A stretch of DNA of 64,000 nucleotides from Arcobacter sp. CECT 8986 (lineage in GTDB: Bacteria; Campylobacterota; Campylobacteria; Campylobacterales; Arcobacteraceae), in NCBI RefSeq assembly GCF_004116725.1, contig NZ_PDKG01000004.1:1-64000 (forward strand), in the 5' to 3' direction. Under the pieces are notes generated by a model. The model saw only the letters and a program-made list of their open reading frames with translations. It was not told the origin of the DNA and made no database searches. The translations under genes were made by a program, and so were the position numbers. Position 1 is the first letter of the stretch; every line of letters begins with the position of its first letter. Below are positions 8,090 through 17,298 of the stretch, piece by piece.

Positions 8090-9741
8090 TGACTAGAATT
8101 TTTTTAATTTTAACTACAATTTTTAGTATATCTTTACTTGCTGCGGGTGATGCAAGTTTTGAGGCAACAAAAAGAGAATTAAATATTCCTGCAATTATTA
8201 TGTTTTTTATTTTTGTAGCGGGTACTTTAGGTATTACATATTGGGCAGCAAGAAAAACAAAATCTGCAAGTGATTTTTATACAGCAGGTGGAGGAATTAG
8301 TGGATTCCAAAATGGTATGGCAATTGCAGGTGATTATATGTCTGCAGCTTCATTTTTAGGGATTTCAGGACTTGTTTATTTAAGTGGTTATGATGGACTT
8401 ATTTATGCGGTTGGTTTCTTAGTTGGTTGGCCTGTAATTTTATTTTTAATGGCTGAAAAATTAAGAAATTTAGGAAAGTTTACTTTTGCTGATATTGCTG
8501 CATATAGACTTGGACAAAAAGAGATTAGAACATTAGCTGCTTTTGGTTCATTATCTGTTGTAACTTTATATCTAATTGCACAAATGGTAGGTTCTGGAAA
8601 ACTTATTCAAGTACTATTTGGGTTAGAGTATGAGTATGCTGTTATTCTTGTTGGTATAATGATGATTATTTATGTTACATTTGGTGGAATGTTAGCTACT
8701 ACTTGGGTTCAAATTATTAAAGCTATATTATTACTTTCTGGTGTATCTTTTATGGGATTCATGGTATTAAGCCACTTTGGATTTAGTTTTGAAGCACTTG
8801 CATCTAAAGCTGTTGAAACACATACTAAAGGTCAAGCTATTATGGCTCCAGGAGGATTTATATCAGACCCAATTTCAGCTATATCACTTGGTATGGCACT
8901 TATGTTAGGTACAGCTGGTCTTCCTCATGTATTAATGAGATTTTTCACAGTTGGTAATGCAAAAGAAGCAAGAAAATCAGTAGTTTATGCAACTGGATTT
9001 ATTGGATATTTTTATTTAGTAATTGCAGTAATTGGACTTGGTGCTATTGTATTTTTAAATTCTGATGCTGGTGCACAATATTTTGTTGATGGTAAATTAT
9101 TTGGTGGAAATAATATGGCTGCTATTCACTTATCTCATATTGTTGGGGGAAATATATTCTTAGGATTTATATCAGCAGTTGCTTTTGCAACAATTTTAGC
9201 AGTTGTATCAGGACTTACACTTGCAGGAGCAAGTGCAATTTCACATGATATTTATGCATCAGTAATAAATCCAAATGCTTCTGAAGAGCAAGAGATTAAA
9301 ATATCAAAAATTTCAGTTATAATTATTGGAATTATTGGTGTAGTTTTAGGAATTGCTTTTGAACAACAAAATATTGCATTTATGGTAGGACTTGCTTTTG
9401 CAATTGCTGCATCGGCAAACTTCCCAATTTTATTCTTATCAATTTATTGGAGAAAATTAACTACAAGAGGTGCAGTAATTGGTGGTTCAATTGGTCTATT
9501 AACAGCTGTTATTTTAGTAATTGTAGGTCCAATTGTATGGGTACAAGTTTTAGGAAATGAACATGCACTTTTCCCATATAAACACCCTGCACTTTTCTCT
9601 GTAACTACTGCATTTGTTGCTATTTGGTTCTTCTCTATTACAGATAAGTCTCAAAGAGCAAAAGATGAACAAAAAGCTTTTGAAGCTCAAAATATTAGAG
9701 CAGAGACTGGTTTTGGTGCATCTGGAGCAGTTGACCACTAA
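8089..9741 (+). CDS. actP: Acetate/cation symporter ActP
   Basis: This 550-residue SSS-family permease is very close in sequence to E. coli ActP as I remember it. It has an N-terminal signal-like segment ending LLAAGDA, then [45 protein letters not shown] and [17 protein letters not shown], with about 13 membrane helices. It imports acetate and some other short carboxylates with cations. It is coupled to yjcH and followed by a terminator hairpin. Its tail GASGAVDH matches the tail of the other symporter (GAGAAVDH). Confidence 0.93.
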   Translation: MTRIFLILTTIFSISLLAAGDASFEATKRELNIPAIIMFFIFVAGTLGITYWAARKTKSASDFYTAGGGISGFQNGMAIAGDYMSAASFLGISGLVYLSGYDGLIYAVGFLVGWPVILFLMAEKLRNLGKFTFADIAAYRLGQKEIRTLAAFGSLSVVTLYLIAQMVGSGKLIQVLFGLEYEYAVILVGIMMIIYVTFGGMLATTWVQIIKAILLLSGVSFMGFMVLSHFGFSFEALASKAVETHTKGQAIMAPGGFISDPISAISLGMALMLGTAGLPHVLMRFFTVGNAKEARKSVVYATGFIGYFYLVIAVIGLGAIVFLNSDAGAQYFVDGKLFGGNNMAAIHLSHIVGGNIFLGFISAVAFATILAVVSGLTLAGASAISHDIYASVINPNASEEQEIKISKISVIIIGIIGVVLGIAFEQQNIAFMVGLAFAIAASANFPILFLSIYWRKLTTRGAVIGGSIGLLTAVILVIVGPIVWVQVLGNEHALFPYKHPALFSVTTAFVAIWFFSITDKSQRAKDEQKAFEAQNIRAETGFGASGAVDH

Positions 9742-9743
9742 AA

Positions 9744-9768
9744 ATCAAAGAGGATTCTCCTCTTTGAT
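9744..9768 (+). terminator. Intrinsic terminator after actP
   Basis: ATCAAAGAGGA (9744-9754) pairs perfectly with TCCTCTTTGAT (9758-9768) around a three-base loop, directly after the actP stop. The following T run is short, so some readthrough into the next gene is plausible. Confidence 0.75.
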
Positions 9769-9794
9769 TCTATAAAAATATTTTTGGAGGTTGT

Positions 9795-11225
9795 ATGAAA
9801 GATTATAATGACACTGAACTTGCAAATATTATGATTTCAAAAGTAAAAGATGCAAAAATCCATAAAATAATAATTCTTCCATATAATACTTCTATTTATG
9901 AAGCTGCAAAAACAATAAAAGAGCAAAAAATCCCTACTTTATTACTAAAAGATGAAGATAACAATATGCATATTGTGACAGATTCAGATTTTAGAGAAAA
10001 AGTTATTTTAAATAAAATGAATTTTGATGAACCAGTGGGAAAAATTTCGAGTTCAAATTTAATATATGTAAATGAAAATGATTTTTTGTTTAATGCTCAA
10101 CTTATCATGTCAAAGCACTCTTTAAAAAGAGTAGTTGTAAAAAATGATGATAATCAAATCATTGGAATAATTGATCAAATATCATTATCTTCATTTTTTG
10201 CAACAAATACTTTTTGGGTATCAAATGAGATTAATAATGCACAATCATTAGAAGAGTTAAAAGAGGTTTCAAAACAGTTTATTAGAATAATAAGATTGTT
10301 AAATGCAAAAGGTGTAAAAATAAACTTTATATCAAAACTTGTTAATCAACTAAACAAAAAACTAATATCAAAAATATTTGATTTTCTTGCTTGTGATGAG
10401 TTGAAAAACAACTCTGCACTTATAGTTATGGGAAGTGAAGGAAGAAGTGAGCAAATAATAAAAACTGACCAAGACAATGCTTTGATTGTTTCAGATAACT
10501 GCACTTTAAATGATGAAGATATATATACTTTTACAAAAAAATTTACTCAAACACTTGTAGATTTTGGATTTCCTAGATGCGAAGGGAATATTATGGTTTC
10601 AAACCCATATTGGTGTAGAAGATATTCTGATTTTAAAAATCTTATTTTTGATTGGATTCTTGGAAAAAATAGTGATGATTTTATGAATCTTGCTATTTTT
10701 TATGACTCACTTTGTGTAAGTGGAGAGAGAAGACTATTATTAGATTTAAAAAAACATTTATTAAATCTAACAACAGACTCACAAAGTTTTTATATGAATT
10801 TTGCAAAAGTTATAAGTAGCTTTGATGTACCTTTAGGTTTTTTTGATGGATTTATTCTCGATAAAAAAACAGCTGAAATTGATATAAAAAGAGGTGGTAT
10901 TTTTATATTAGTTCAAGGAATTAGAACTTTATGTTTAGAACATAAACTTTATAGAACAAATACAATAAAAAGAATAGAGGAACTTGAAAAACTAAATGTT
11001 ATTGATAAAGATTTTTCTAAAGAGTTACAAGAGGCTTTTAATTTTCTATCATATTTGAAACTTCAATCTAATTTAGAAAAAATTGACAATAATGAACAGA
11101 TAAATAATTTCATAAATCCAGAAAAATTGAACTCTATGCAAAAAGATTTATTAAAAGATAGCTTCAAAATAGTAAATAAACTTAAGAAAAAAATCGAATA
11201 CCACTATAAACTAAACTATATATAA
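9795..11225 (+). CDS. CBS/DUF294 putative nucleotidyltransferase
   Basis: This 476-residue paralogue of the 5070-6884 product lacks the N-terminal cNMP-like domain. CBS repeats occupy about residues 15-145. The nucleotidyltransferase motif MGSEGRSEQ starts at 212, with Asp225/Asp227 as DxD, and the DUF294_C helical part follows. The last part (EKLNSMQKDLLKDSFKIV) matches the paralogue closely. SD GGAGG (9786-9790) precedes the ATG. Its place after actP mirrors the other copy after the VC_2705-type symporter, which suggests a dedicated partner for each transporter. Confidence 0.85.
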   Translation: MKDYNDTELANIMISKVKDAKIHKIIILPYNTSIYEAAKTIKEQKIPTLLLKDEDNNMHIVTDSDFREKVILNKMNFDEPVGKISSSNLIYVNENDFLFNAQLIMSKHSLKRVVVKNDDNQIIGIIDQISLSSFFATNTFWVSNEINNAQSLEELKEVSKQFIRIIRLLNAKGVKINFISKLVNQLNKKLISKIFDFLACDELKNNSALIVMGSEGRSEQIIKTDQDNALIVSDNCTLNDEDIYTFTKKFTQTLVDFGFPRCEGNIMVSNPYWCRRYSDFKNLIFDWILGKNSDDFMNLAIFYDSLCVSGERRLLLDLKKHLLNLTTDSQSFYMNFAKVISSFDVPLGFFDGFILDKKTAEIDIKRGGIFILVQGIRTLCLEHKLYRTNTIKRIEELEKLNVIDKDFSKELQEAFNFLSYLKLQSNLEKIDNNEQINNFINPEKLNSMQKDLLKDSFKIVNKLKKKIEYHYKLNYI

Positions 11226-11441
11226 TAAAAATTTACTATTTATTACTTTATTACATCTTAGCTCAAAAAAGTATTACGATTCTAAACAATAATCTTTTTT
11301 AAGTACAATAGTTTTAGAATTTTTAGTCTTATTTAAAAAGTACAAGTTACCATTTTGTGGCAGATTACAGTAGAAATACAAGTTTTCAAACTTCCAAAAC
11401 AAGCAAAAGAGATAATGAAAAAAATACTAATAATATTTAAA

Positions 11442-11469
11442 TTGCTCTTTTAGTTGCTTTGGGTATAAT
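11442..11469 (+). promoter_or_regulatory. Probable sigma-70 promoter of ackA (first copy)
   Basis: TTGCTC (11442-11447) and TATAAT (11464-11469) are separated by 16 nt and lie 31 nt before the ackA start codon, with SD AGAGGGGA between. The intergenic stretch 11226-11500 shows no gene. Confidence 0.6.
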
Positions 11470-11500
11470 CTTCACAATTTAGAATAGAGGGGAATAATAT

Positions 11501-12691
11501 ATGTTAGTATTAATTTTAAATGCTGGTAGTTCATCACTAAAATTTCAATTAATGAATCACGCAACTCACGATGTTTTTGCATCAGGAATTGCAGAAAGAA
11601 TAGGAATAGATGGAAAACTAGTTATTGAATCACGTACTAAAACAAAAAGAGAAGTAAACCTTCCTACACATAAAGAGGCAATTGAAGTAGTTTTAGAATC
11701 TTTAGTCAAGGGCGAGCACAAGGTTATCGACTCAGTTGAAAAAGATATTGATGCAATTGGTCATAGAGTTGTACATGGAGGAGAGTATTTTTCTAAATCA
11801 GTAATAGTTGATGATGATGTTATCTCAAAACTAGAACAATTAGTACCACTAGCTCCACTACATAACCCAGCACATATAATGGGAATTAAAATATGTAGAG
11901 AATTAATGCCTGGAAAACCAAATGTTGCAGTATTTGATACTGCATTTCACCAAACAATGACTCCAAGCACATATATGTATGCAGTACCATATGAAGACTA
12001 TGAAAAATTTGGTGTTAGAAAATATGGTTTTCATGGAACAAGTCATCACTTTGTATCAAAAGAAGCATGTAAATTATTAAATGATAAAAATGCAAAAGTT
12101 GTAGTTTGTCATTTAGGAAATGGTTCTTCTATTTGTGCAGTTAAAGATGGAAAATCAGTTGATACTTCAATGGGACTTACACCATTAGAAGGTTTAGTAA
12201 TGGGTACAAGAAGTGGTGATTTAGATCCTGCTGTTATCTCTTATTTAATGGAGAAAAAACAGATGAGTGCTCAAGATATAATAGATTATCTAAATAAAAA
12301 ATCAGGTCTTTTAGGAGTATCTGGAATTAGCTCAGATTTAAGAGAGATTATTCAAGCAAGTGAAAATGGTGATGAGAGAGCTACACTTGCAATTGATTTA
12401 AAATCTACAAGAATCAAAAAATATATCTGCTCATATGCTGGTGTATTAGGTGGAATAGATGCTATTTGTTTTACTGCTGGTGTTGGAGAGAATGCTAGTA
12501 TCATAAGAGAAAAGGTATGTGAAAACCTAGAATTCATGGGTATAGAAATAGATAAAGAAAGAAATGATGCAAGACAATCAGGTACAAGAGAAGTAAGTTC
12601 TGATAATTCAAAAGTAAAAGTATTTGTAATTCCAACAAATGAAGAGTTTGTAATTGCAAATGATACATATAATTTAGTAAAAGATATGTAA
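11501..12691 (+). CDS. ackA: Acetate kinase, first copy
   Basis: This 396-residue acetate kinase interconverts acetate + ATP and acetyl phosphate + ADP in the cytoplasm. Visible ASKHA-kinase motifs are ILNAGSSSLK (Asn7), GHRVVHGG (Arg89), FDTAFH (Asp146), YGFHGTSHHFVS and the canonical GTRSGDLDP at 235-243. It has its own promoter and a terminator hairpin after it. A second ackA follows pta at 13935. The stretch around 11911-11970 differs from the corresponding stretch of that copy at only about three bases, whereas other parts are diverged. This copy carries the more canonical active-site loop. Confidence 0.95.
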   Translation: MLVLILNAGSSSLKFQLMNHATHDVFASGIAERIGIDGKLVIESRTKTKREVNLPTHKEAIEVVLESLVKGEHKVIDSVEKDIDAIGHRVVHGGEYFSKSVIVDDDVISKLEQLVPLAPLHNPAHIMGIKICRELMPGKPNVAVFDTAFHQTMTPSTYMYAVPYEDYEKFGVRKYGFHGTSHHFVSKEACKLLNDKNAKVVVCHLGNGSSICAVKDGKSVDTSMGLTPLEGLVMGTRSGDLDPAVISYLMEKKQMSAQDIIDYLNKKSGLLGVSGISSDLREIIQASENGDERATLAIDLKSTRIKKYICSYAGVLGGIDAICFTAGVGENASIIREKVCENLEFMGIEIDKERNDARQSGTREVSSDNSKVKVFVIPTNEEFVIANDTYNLVKDM

Positions 12692-12699
12692 TACCGACA

Positions 12700-12728
12700 T
12701 CTCAGCAAAAACTTTATTTTTGCTGAGA
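12700..12728 (+). terminator. Hairpin terminator after first ackA
   Basis: A 12-bp perfect stem (12700-12711 with 12717-12728, TCTCAGCAAAAA/TTTTTGCTGAGA) follows the ackA stop. T residues lie within the 3' arm, but no long T run follows. Confidence 0.65.
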
Positions 12729-12850
12729 GAAATATAAGTTTTCCTAATCGTTTCAAATCCACACAATTATTATACATTTATTACCATTTGTACATAAATC
12801 ATACATTTCTACACATTTTGTATATATTTTTTTTTCAAATATTCCCATAT

Positions 12851-12883
12851 TGCTATATAAATGCTATACTAATCTTTTATAAT
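12851..12883 (+). promoter_or_regulatory. Direct-repeat operator and promoter of pta-ackA
   Basis: TGCTA at 12851-12855 is repeated at 12862-12866 (11-bp period). A perfect -10 TATAAT (12878-12883) begins 12 nt after the repeat, exactly the geometry at 2717-2749. There is no -35 hexamer other than the repeat, as expected for an activator-dependent promoter. The expected transcript start is near 12890, with SD AAGGA before the pta ATG. Confidence 0.65.
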
Positions 12884-12913
12884 TTTCAAAGAATATAAAT
12901 AAAGGATATATAA

Positions 12914-13912
12914 ATGAGTCTAATAAATAGTATTAAAAATAATGCTAGAGAAAAGCTTCGAACAATTGTTCTTCCTGAATCGGAAGATGAAAGAGTTTTA
13001 AAAGCTGCACAGCAAGTTTTAGAAGATAAAACAGCTAATATTATCCTAATAGGTAATGAAGAGACTATTAAAGCTGACGCACAAAAGTGTGGAGCAAGTA
13101 TTGATGGTGCAAAAATAGTAGATCCAAAAAATTTTGATGATATTGATAGATATGTTAATGAATTAGTAGAACTTAGAAAATCAAAAGGATTAACTAAAGA
13201 AGAAGCAACACAAATCATGACAACTGAGCCAAGATTTTTTGGTTGTATGATGGTAAGATTAAAAGATGCAGATGGTTTAGTAGCAGGTTCAAACTCACCA
13301 ACAGCAGATGTTTTAAGAGCTGCTATTCAAGTTATTAAAACAGCTCCTGGAATTAATACAGTTTCCTCAACTTTTGTTATGGAAACAAAAGATGGTGAAT
13401 TTGGAGATAATGGTTTAATTCTTTTTGCAGATTGTGCAGTTTTACCAGATCCAACATCAGAGCAATTAGCTGATATTGCAGCAAGTACAGCAGCAACTGC
13501 AAAAAATGTAGTTGGACTTGACCCTAGAGTTGCTATGTTATCATTTTCTACAATGGGAAGTGCTAAACATCCTTTAGTTTCAAAAGTACAAGAAGCAGTT
13601 GAAATTTTAAAAAGTAGAAATGTAGATTTTAAATTTGATGGTGAAATGCAAGCTGATGCAGCAATTATTCCATCAATTGGAGCAAAAAAAGCACCTGAAA
13701 GTAAAGTTGCTGGAAATGCAAATATTTTAGTATTTCCTGATTTACAATCTGGGAATATTGGTTACAAATTAGTTCAAAGATTTGCTAAAGCAGATGCACA
13801 TGGACCAATTGTACAAGGACTTGCAAAACCAGTAAATGACCTTTCAAGAGGTTGTTCAGTAGAAGATATTGCTAACTTAGTAGCAATTACAGCGACACAA
13901 GTAGAAGATTAA
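12914..13912 (+). CDS. pta: Phosphate acetyltransferase (short form)
   Basis: This 332-residue protein consists of the PTA_PTB catalytic domain only, without the N-terminal DRTGG/BioD-like parts of long enterobacterial Pta. Motifs include VLPESEDERVLKAA, GLVAGSNSPTADVLRAAIQVI and the end GPIVQGLAKPVNDLSRGCS. It converts acetyl phosphate + CoA to acetyl-CoA + Pi. It is followed after 22 nt by a second ackA with SD GGGGAGGAG, so pta-ackA is one operon for reversible acetate activation. Confidence 0.95.
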   Translation: MSLINSIKNNAREKLRTIVLPESEDERVLKAAQQVLEDKTANIILIGNEETIKADAQKCGASIDGAKIVDPKNFDDIDRYVNELVELRKSKGLTKEEATQIMTTEPRFFGCMMVRLKDADGLVAGSNSPTADVLRAAIQVIKTAPGINTVSSTFVMETKDGEFGDNGLILFADCAVLPDPTSEQLADIAASTAATAKNVVGLDPRVAMLSFSTMGSAKHPLVSKVQEAVEILKSRNVDFKFDGEMQADAAIIPSIGAKKAPESKVAGNANILVFPDLQSGNIGYKLVQRFAKADAHGPIVQGLAKPVNDLSRGCSVEDIANLVAITATQVED

Positions 13913-13934
13913 TTATAAAGGGGAGGAGATAATT

Positions 13935-15137
13935 ATGAATATTTTTATTTTAAACGCAGGGAGTTCATCATTAAAGTATCAATTAATGAACCCTATTACA
14001 AAAAAAGTTTTAGCAGTGGGAATCTGTGAGAGAATTGGGATAGATGGTGTATTAAAACATGAATTTGGAGAAGGCCAAAAGTTAAAAATTGATGTTTCTA
14101 TGCCTACACATAAAGAAGCTATTGAGTTAGTTTTAAGAACATTAACAGATGGTGAAGGAAAAGTTATCAACTCTGTTGATGATATTGAAGCAATTGGACA
14201 TAGAGCAGTTCATGGTGGAGAAGAGTTTGCTTCTTCTGTAATTGTTACAGAAAAAGTAATAGAAACTATGAAAAAACTTATTCCACTTGCACCTTTACAT
14301 AATCCTGCAAATATTATGGGAATGGAAATTTGTCAGGAATTAATGCCAGGTAAACCAAATGTTGCAGTATTTGATACTGCTTTTCACCAAACAATGCCTG
14401 ATTATGCATATATGTACGCTTTACCTTATGACCAATATACTAAACATGGTATTAGAAAATATGGTTTCCATGGTACAAGCCACTTTTTTGTTTCAAATGA
14501 AGCAAGAAATATGTTAGATAAAAAAAGCAATACAAGAATTATTGTATGTCACTTAGGAAATGGTTCTTCTGTAAGTGCTGTTCTAAATGGTAAATGTATT
14601 GATACATCAATGGGACTTACTCCTGTTCAAGGTTTAATGATGGGAACAAGAGCTGGTGATGTTGGTGCTGGTGCAATTTCATTTATGATGAGTCAAGAAG
14701 GGTTATCAATAAATGAAACTCTTGATGTAATGAATAAAAAATCAGGTATATTAGGAATTTCTGGTAAATCTTCAGATTTAAGAGAAGTACTTGATGGTAT
14801 GCAAGAAGGTGATGATAGATGTAGGTTAGCTGTTGAGATGGTTGCTTATAATATCAAAAAATATGTAGGTTCATACGTTGCAGCACTTGATGGTGTTGAT
14901 GCTCTATGTTTTACAGGTGGAATTGGGGAGAATTCAGCTTTAATTAGAGAGATTGTATGTGCAGGACTTGATGGTATGGGATTAATTATTGACCCTACTA
15001 AAAATAATAAAAGAAAATCAAATGCGAGAGATATTGCTACAAATAGCTCAGCTGCGAGAATTTTTGTTATTCCTACAAATGAAGAGTTCGTTATTGCAAA
15101 TGATACATACAAAATCGTTTCAGGGCTTGAAAAATAA
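13935..15137 (+). CDS. ackA: Acetate kinase family, second copy
   Basis: This 400-residue paralogue of the first ackA has ILNAGSSSLK, GHRAVHGG (Arg90), FDTAFH (Asp147) and YGFHGTSHFFVS. The loop that reads GTRSGDLDP in the first copy is GTRAGDVGA here (237-245), so the usual Asp-Pro after GD(I/L/V) is replaced by Gly-Ala. This could alter substrate preference (propionate, butyrate) or rate, but that is inference. It is co-transcribed with pta, and a bidirectional terminator follows. Confidence 0.92.
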   Translation: MNIFILNAGSSSLKYQLMNPITKKVLAVGICERIGIDGVLKHEFGEGQKLKIDVSMPTHKEAIELVLRTLTDGEGKVINSVDDIEAIGHRAVHGGEEFASSVIVTEKVIETMKKLIPLAPLHNPANIMGMEICQELMPGKPNVAVFDTAFHQTMPDYAYMYALPYDQYTKHGIRKYGFHGTSHFFVSNEARNMLDKKSNTRIIVCHLGNGSSVSAVLNGKCIDTSMGLTPVQGLMMGTRAGDVGAGAISFMMSQEGLSINETLDVMNKKSGILGISGKSSDLREVLDGMQEGDDRCRLAVEMVAYNIKKYVGSYVAALDGVDALCFTGGIGENSALIREIVCAGLDGMGLIIDPTKNNKRKSNARDIATNSSAARIFVIPTNEEFVIANDTYKIVSGLEK

Positions 15138-15155
15138 ACAAATATACTTCACATA

Positions 15156-15186
15156 TAAAAGAAGAAGTTTTATACTTCCTCTTTTA
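15156..15186. terminator. Bidirectional terminator
   Basis: TAAAAGAAGAAGT (15156-15168) pairs with ACTTCCTCTTTTA (15174-15186) with one mismatch, between the convergent ackA and sppA genes. Each arm is A/T rich, so it can serve both strands. Confidence 0.7.
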
Positions 15187-16077
15187 TTAATATGCTTTTA
15201 AACTATCCATAAATCTTAATGAAAATTGACTAACAGCCTCATTCATAAACTTATCAATTAATTTATTGATTTTATCCTCTTTTTTCCAAATAGGATTTGC
15301 AACTTTTGATAATTTTATTAATTCATTTTTGGCAGTATACATTGTTCCTACCTCATCAATTAATTTTACTTCTTTTGCTTGTCTAGCTGTAAAAATATGT
15401 GCATCAGCAAACTTATCTGAATCTGATTTTTTAAGTTTTCTTGCAGTTGCTACATCAGTAATAAACATATCATATGTATCATTTATCACTTTTTCTAATT
15501 CGGCTTTTTCGTATGTAGACCATGTTCTTGTAGGCGTTCCAGCTTCTTTATATTTACCAACTTTAATAGTTTGTGCTTTTATTCCTAACTTATCCATAAG
15601 TTCTTCTACATTAGCTCCTTGAAAGATAACTCCAATAGAACCTACAATACTTCCTGGATTTGCAATAATTTTATTTGCCCAAATTGAAGCATAATAACTT
15701 CCACTTGCCATTGTTCCACTTGCATAAGCTACAACTGGTTTTACTTCTTTTAGTCTTTTTATTGCATGTGCTATTTCAACAGAAGGTGCAACTGCTCCAC
15801 CAGGAGAGTTAACTTCAAGCAAAACACCTTTTATATTTAAATTTGTTCTTGCTTGCTCTATTTGTTCTAAAATAGCTTTAGAGTTTACTATTGGTCCTGT
15901 TAATTCAATTTTTTGTAAATTTGCATAATCTTCTTGAAATTTACCCATTTCATTATTTGAACCACTAAATATAACAAAATACATAATTGTTAAAAAAACA
16001 ATTGTCTTAAAATATTTAGTTATAAAATCCAAAATTGCAATAATTGGTGAAAATAAAGTCTTTAAAAAATTAAACAT
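15187..16077 (-). CDS. sppA: Signal peptide peptidase SppA (S49 family)
   Basis: This 296-residue serine protease is anchored by an N-terminal membrane segment (about 24-39). The S49 Ser/Lys dyad is recognisable: Ser125 in MASGSYYA and Lys177 in GKYKEAG, 52 residues apart as in 36K-type SppA. SPGG and NPGSIVGSIGV motifs are present. It degrades cleaved signal peptides at the inner membrane. SD GGAGGAG precedes the start, and the gene overlaps the upstream amidohydrolase gene by 8 nt. Confidence 0.92.
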   Translation of the reverse strand: MFNFLKTLFSPIIAILDFITKYFKTIVFLTIMYFVIFSGSNNEMGKFQEDYANLQKIELTGPIVNSKAILEQIEQARTNLNIKGVLLEVNSPGGAVAPSVEIAHAIKRLKEVKPVVAYASGTMASGSYYASIWANKIIANPGSIVGSIGVIFQGANVEELMDKLGIKAQTIKVGKYKEAGTPTRTWSTYEKAELEKVINDTYDMFITDVATARKLKKSDSDKFADAHIFTARQAKEVKLIDEVGTMYTAKNELIKLSKVANPIWKKEDKINKLIDKFMNEAVSQFSLRFMDSLKAY

Positions 16078-17293
16078 CTTCTCCTCCTATTACTGTTTTT
16101 TTAACATATTTAGTATGTAATATTACATGTGTTGCAATATCTTCTTTGTGTTTTAATTCATCTGGTAGAGTAATAGCAATAATATCAGCATCTTTATCTT
16201 TTTGTAAAACACCTTTATTTAATCCTAATGCTCTTGCTGCATTTGAAGTTGAAGCTTTTAATACTTTTTTAGCAAAACTATTTACTTCAAAATCAGTATG
16301 CATCATTAAAACATTTCTCATCTCATCAAACATTGATAAAGAGTTATTAGAACTAAGCCCATCTGTTCCAATTGCAAAATCAGCATCACTAATTCTTGTT
16401 AGGTCTAATTTTGTATTATTTAAAATTCTATTAGATGTAACACAATGATTTATAACTGCATTTAAACTTTTTATCTTTTTTAAATCTTCATCACTTGCTT
16501 CAACACAATGAGTAAAAGATAGATTTTTTATTCCATCAAATTGATTTAAAAAATTCATTGGTTTTGTAACAGCTTTTTCTTGTCCTAAAAAGTTTTTAAA
16601 GAAATCAGTAAATCCACCTTCATCTTTATGTAACCAATCATACTCTTCTATTGATTCTAAGAAGTGTGCACTTACAGGTAAATCTTCACTTTTTGCAATA
16701 TTTAATGTCTCTCTTATAAGTATTGGATGTACAGAATAAGGTGAATGAATTGCAATTGCAGGGAAAAAACTATCATTTTTATTTTTTTTAGCATTTTCTA
16801 GTCTTGATTTAAAATCTGTAAATAAAGTATCAATCATATCTGGACGACTTCCAATTACTTCATTAAAAAAGACTGTATTTATAGGTGAATTTAAACACGC
16901 TTGCATATCAAAACCATAAGAAGAGATAGCACCAATTGTTGTAGTACCACTTTTTTTCATCTTATCTAATTTTTTTTCAATAAGTTTTGTCGTAGCTTTT
17001 TGTATAAGTTCATCTCTTGAAGTTATAACTGAATTTAGCCATAACATAAAATTCCCATATTTTAATGTTGTTGCATTTGAACTAAATTCTAAATGAACAT
17101 GAGTATTTATAAGACCAGGCATTAAAACAGAGTTTTCTTCAAGTATAGTAGCTTCTAAATTTGGATATTTTTGTTGTATGTTTTCTAAAGTATCAATATC
17201 TATAATTTTTTTATCGTAAACAATAGCACCATTTTCTATGATGCTACTATTTTCATCGCAGGTAATTACCCACTTTGCACTTATTAGTTTCAT
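16070..17293 (-). CDS. Amidohydrolase, aminofutalosine-deaminase-like
   Basis: This 407-residue metal-dependent hydrolase has HVH in NTHVHLEFSS, an SAHFLE segment, HCVTSNR and the late Asp in IGTDGLSSNNSLSMFDEM. These features place it in the chlorohydrolase/S-adenosylhomocysteine-deaminase group. In Campylobacterota, members of this group are commonly assigned to deamination of 6-amino-6-deoxyfutalosine in the futalosine menaquinone route. The exact substrate is not proven by sequence. It starts 5 nt after aroQ and overlaps sppA. Confidence 0.75.
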   Translation of the reverse strand: MKLISAKWVITCDENSSIIENGAIVYDKKIIDIDTLENIQQKYPNLEATILEENSVLMPGLINTHVHLEFSSNATTLKYGNFMLWLNSVITSRDELIQKATTKLIEKKLDKMKKSGTTTIGAISSYGFDMQACLNSPINTVFFNEVIGSRPDMIDTLFTDFKSRLENAKKNKNDSFFPAIAIHSPYSVHPILIRETLNIAKSEDLPVSAHFLESIEEYDWLHKDEGGFTDFFKNFLGQEKAVTKPMNFLNQFDGIKNLSFTHCVEASDEDLKKIKSLNAVINHCVTSNRILNNTKLDLTRISDADFAIGTDGLSSNNSLSMFDEMRNVLMMHTDFEVNSFAKKVLKASTSNAARALGLNKGVLQKDKDADIIAITLPDELKHKEDIATHVILHTKYVKKTVIGGEDV

Positions 17294-17298
17294 TACAA

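Noticed and set aside
11443-11459. A fourth TGCT repeat pair upstream of the first ackA
   Set aside because: The spacing is 12 bp, the fifth base differs in both halves, and the -10 box lies only 4 nt away. It is better read as the -35 and spacer of an ordinary promoter.
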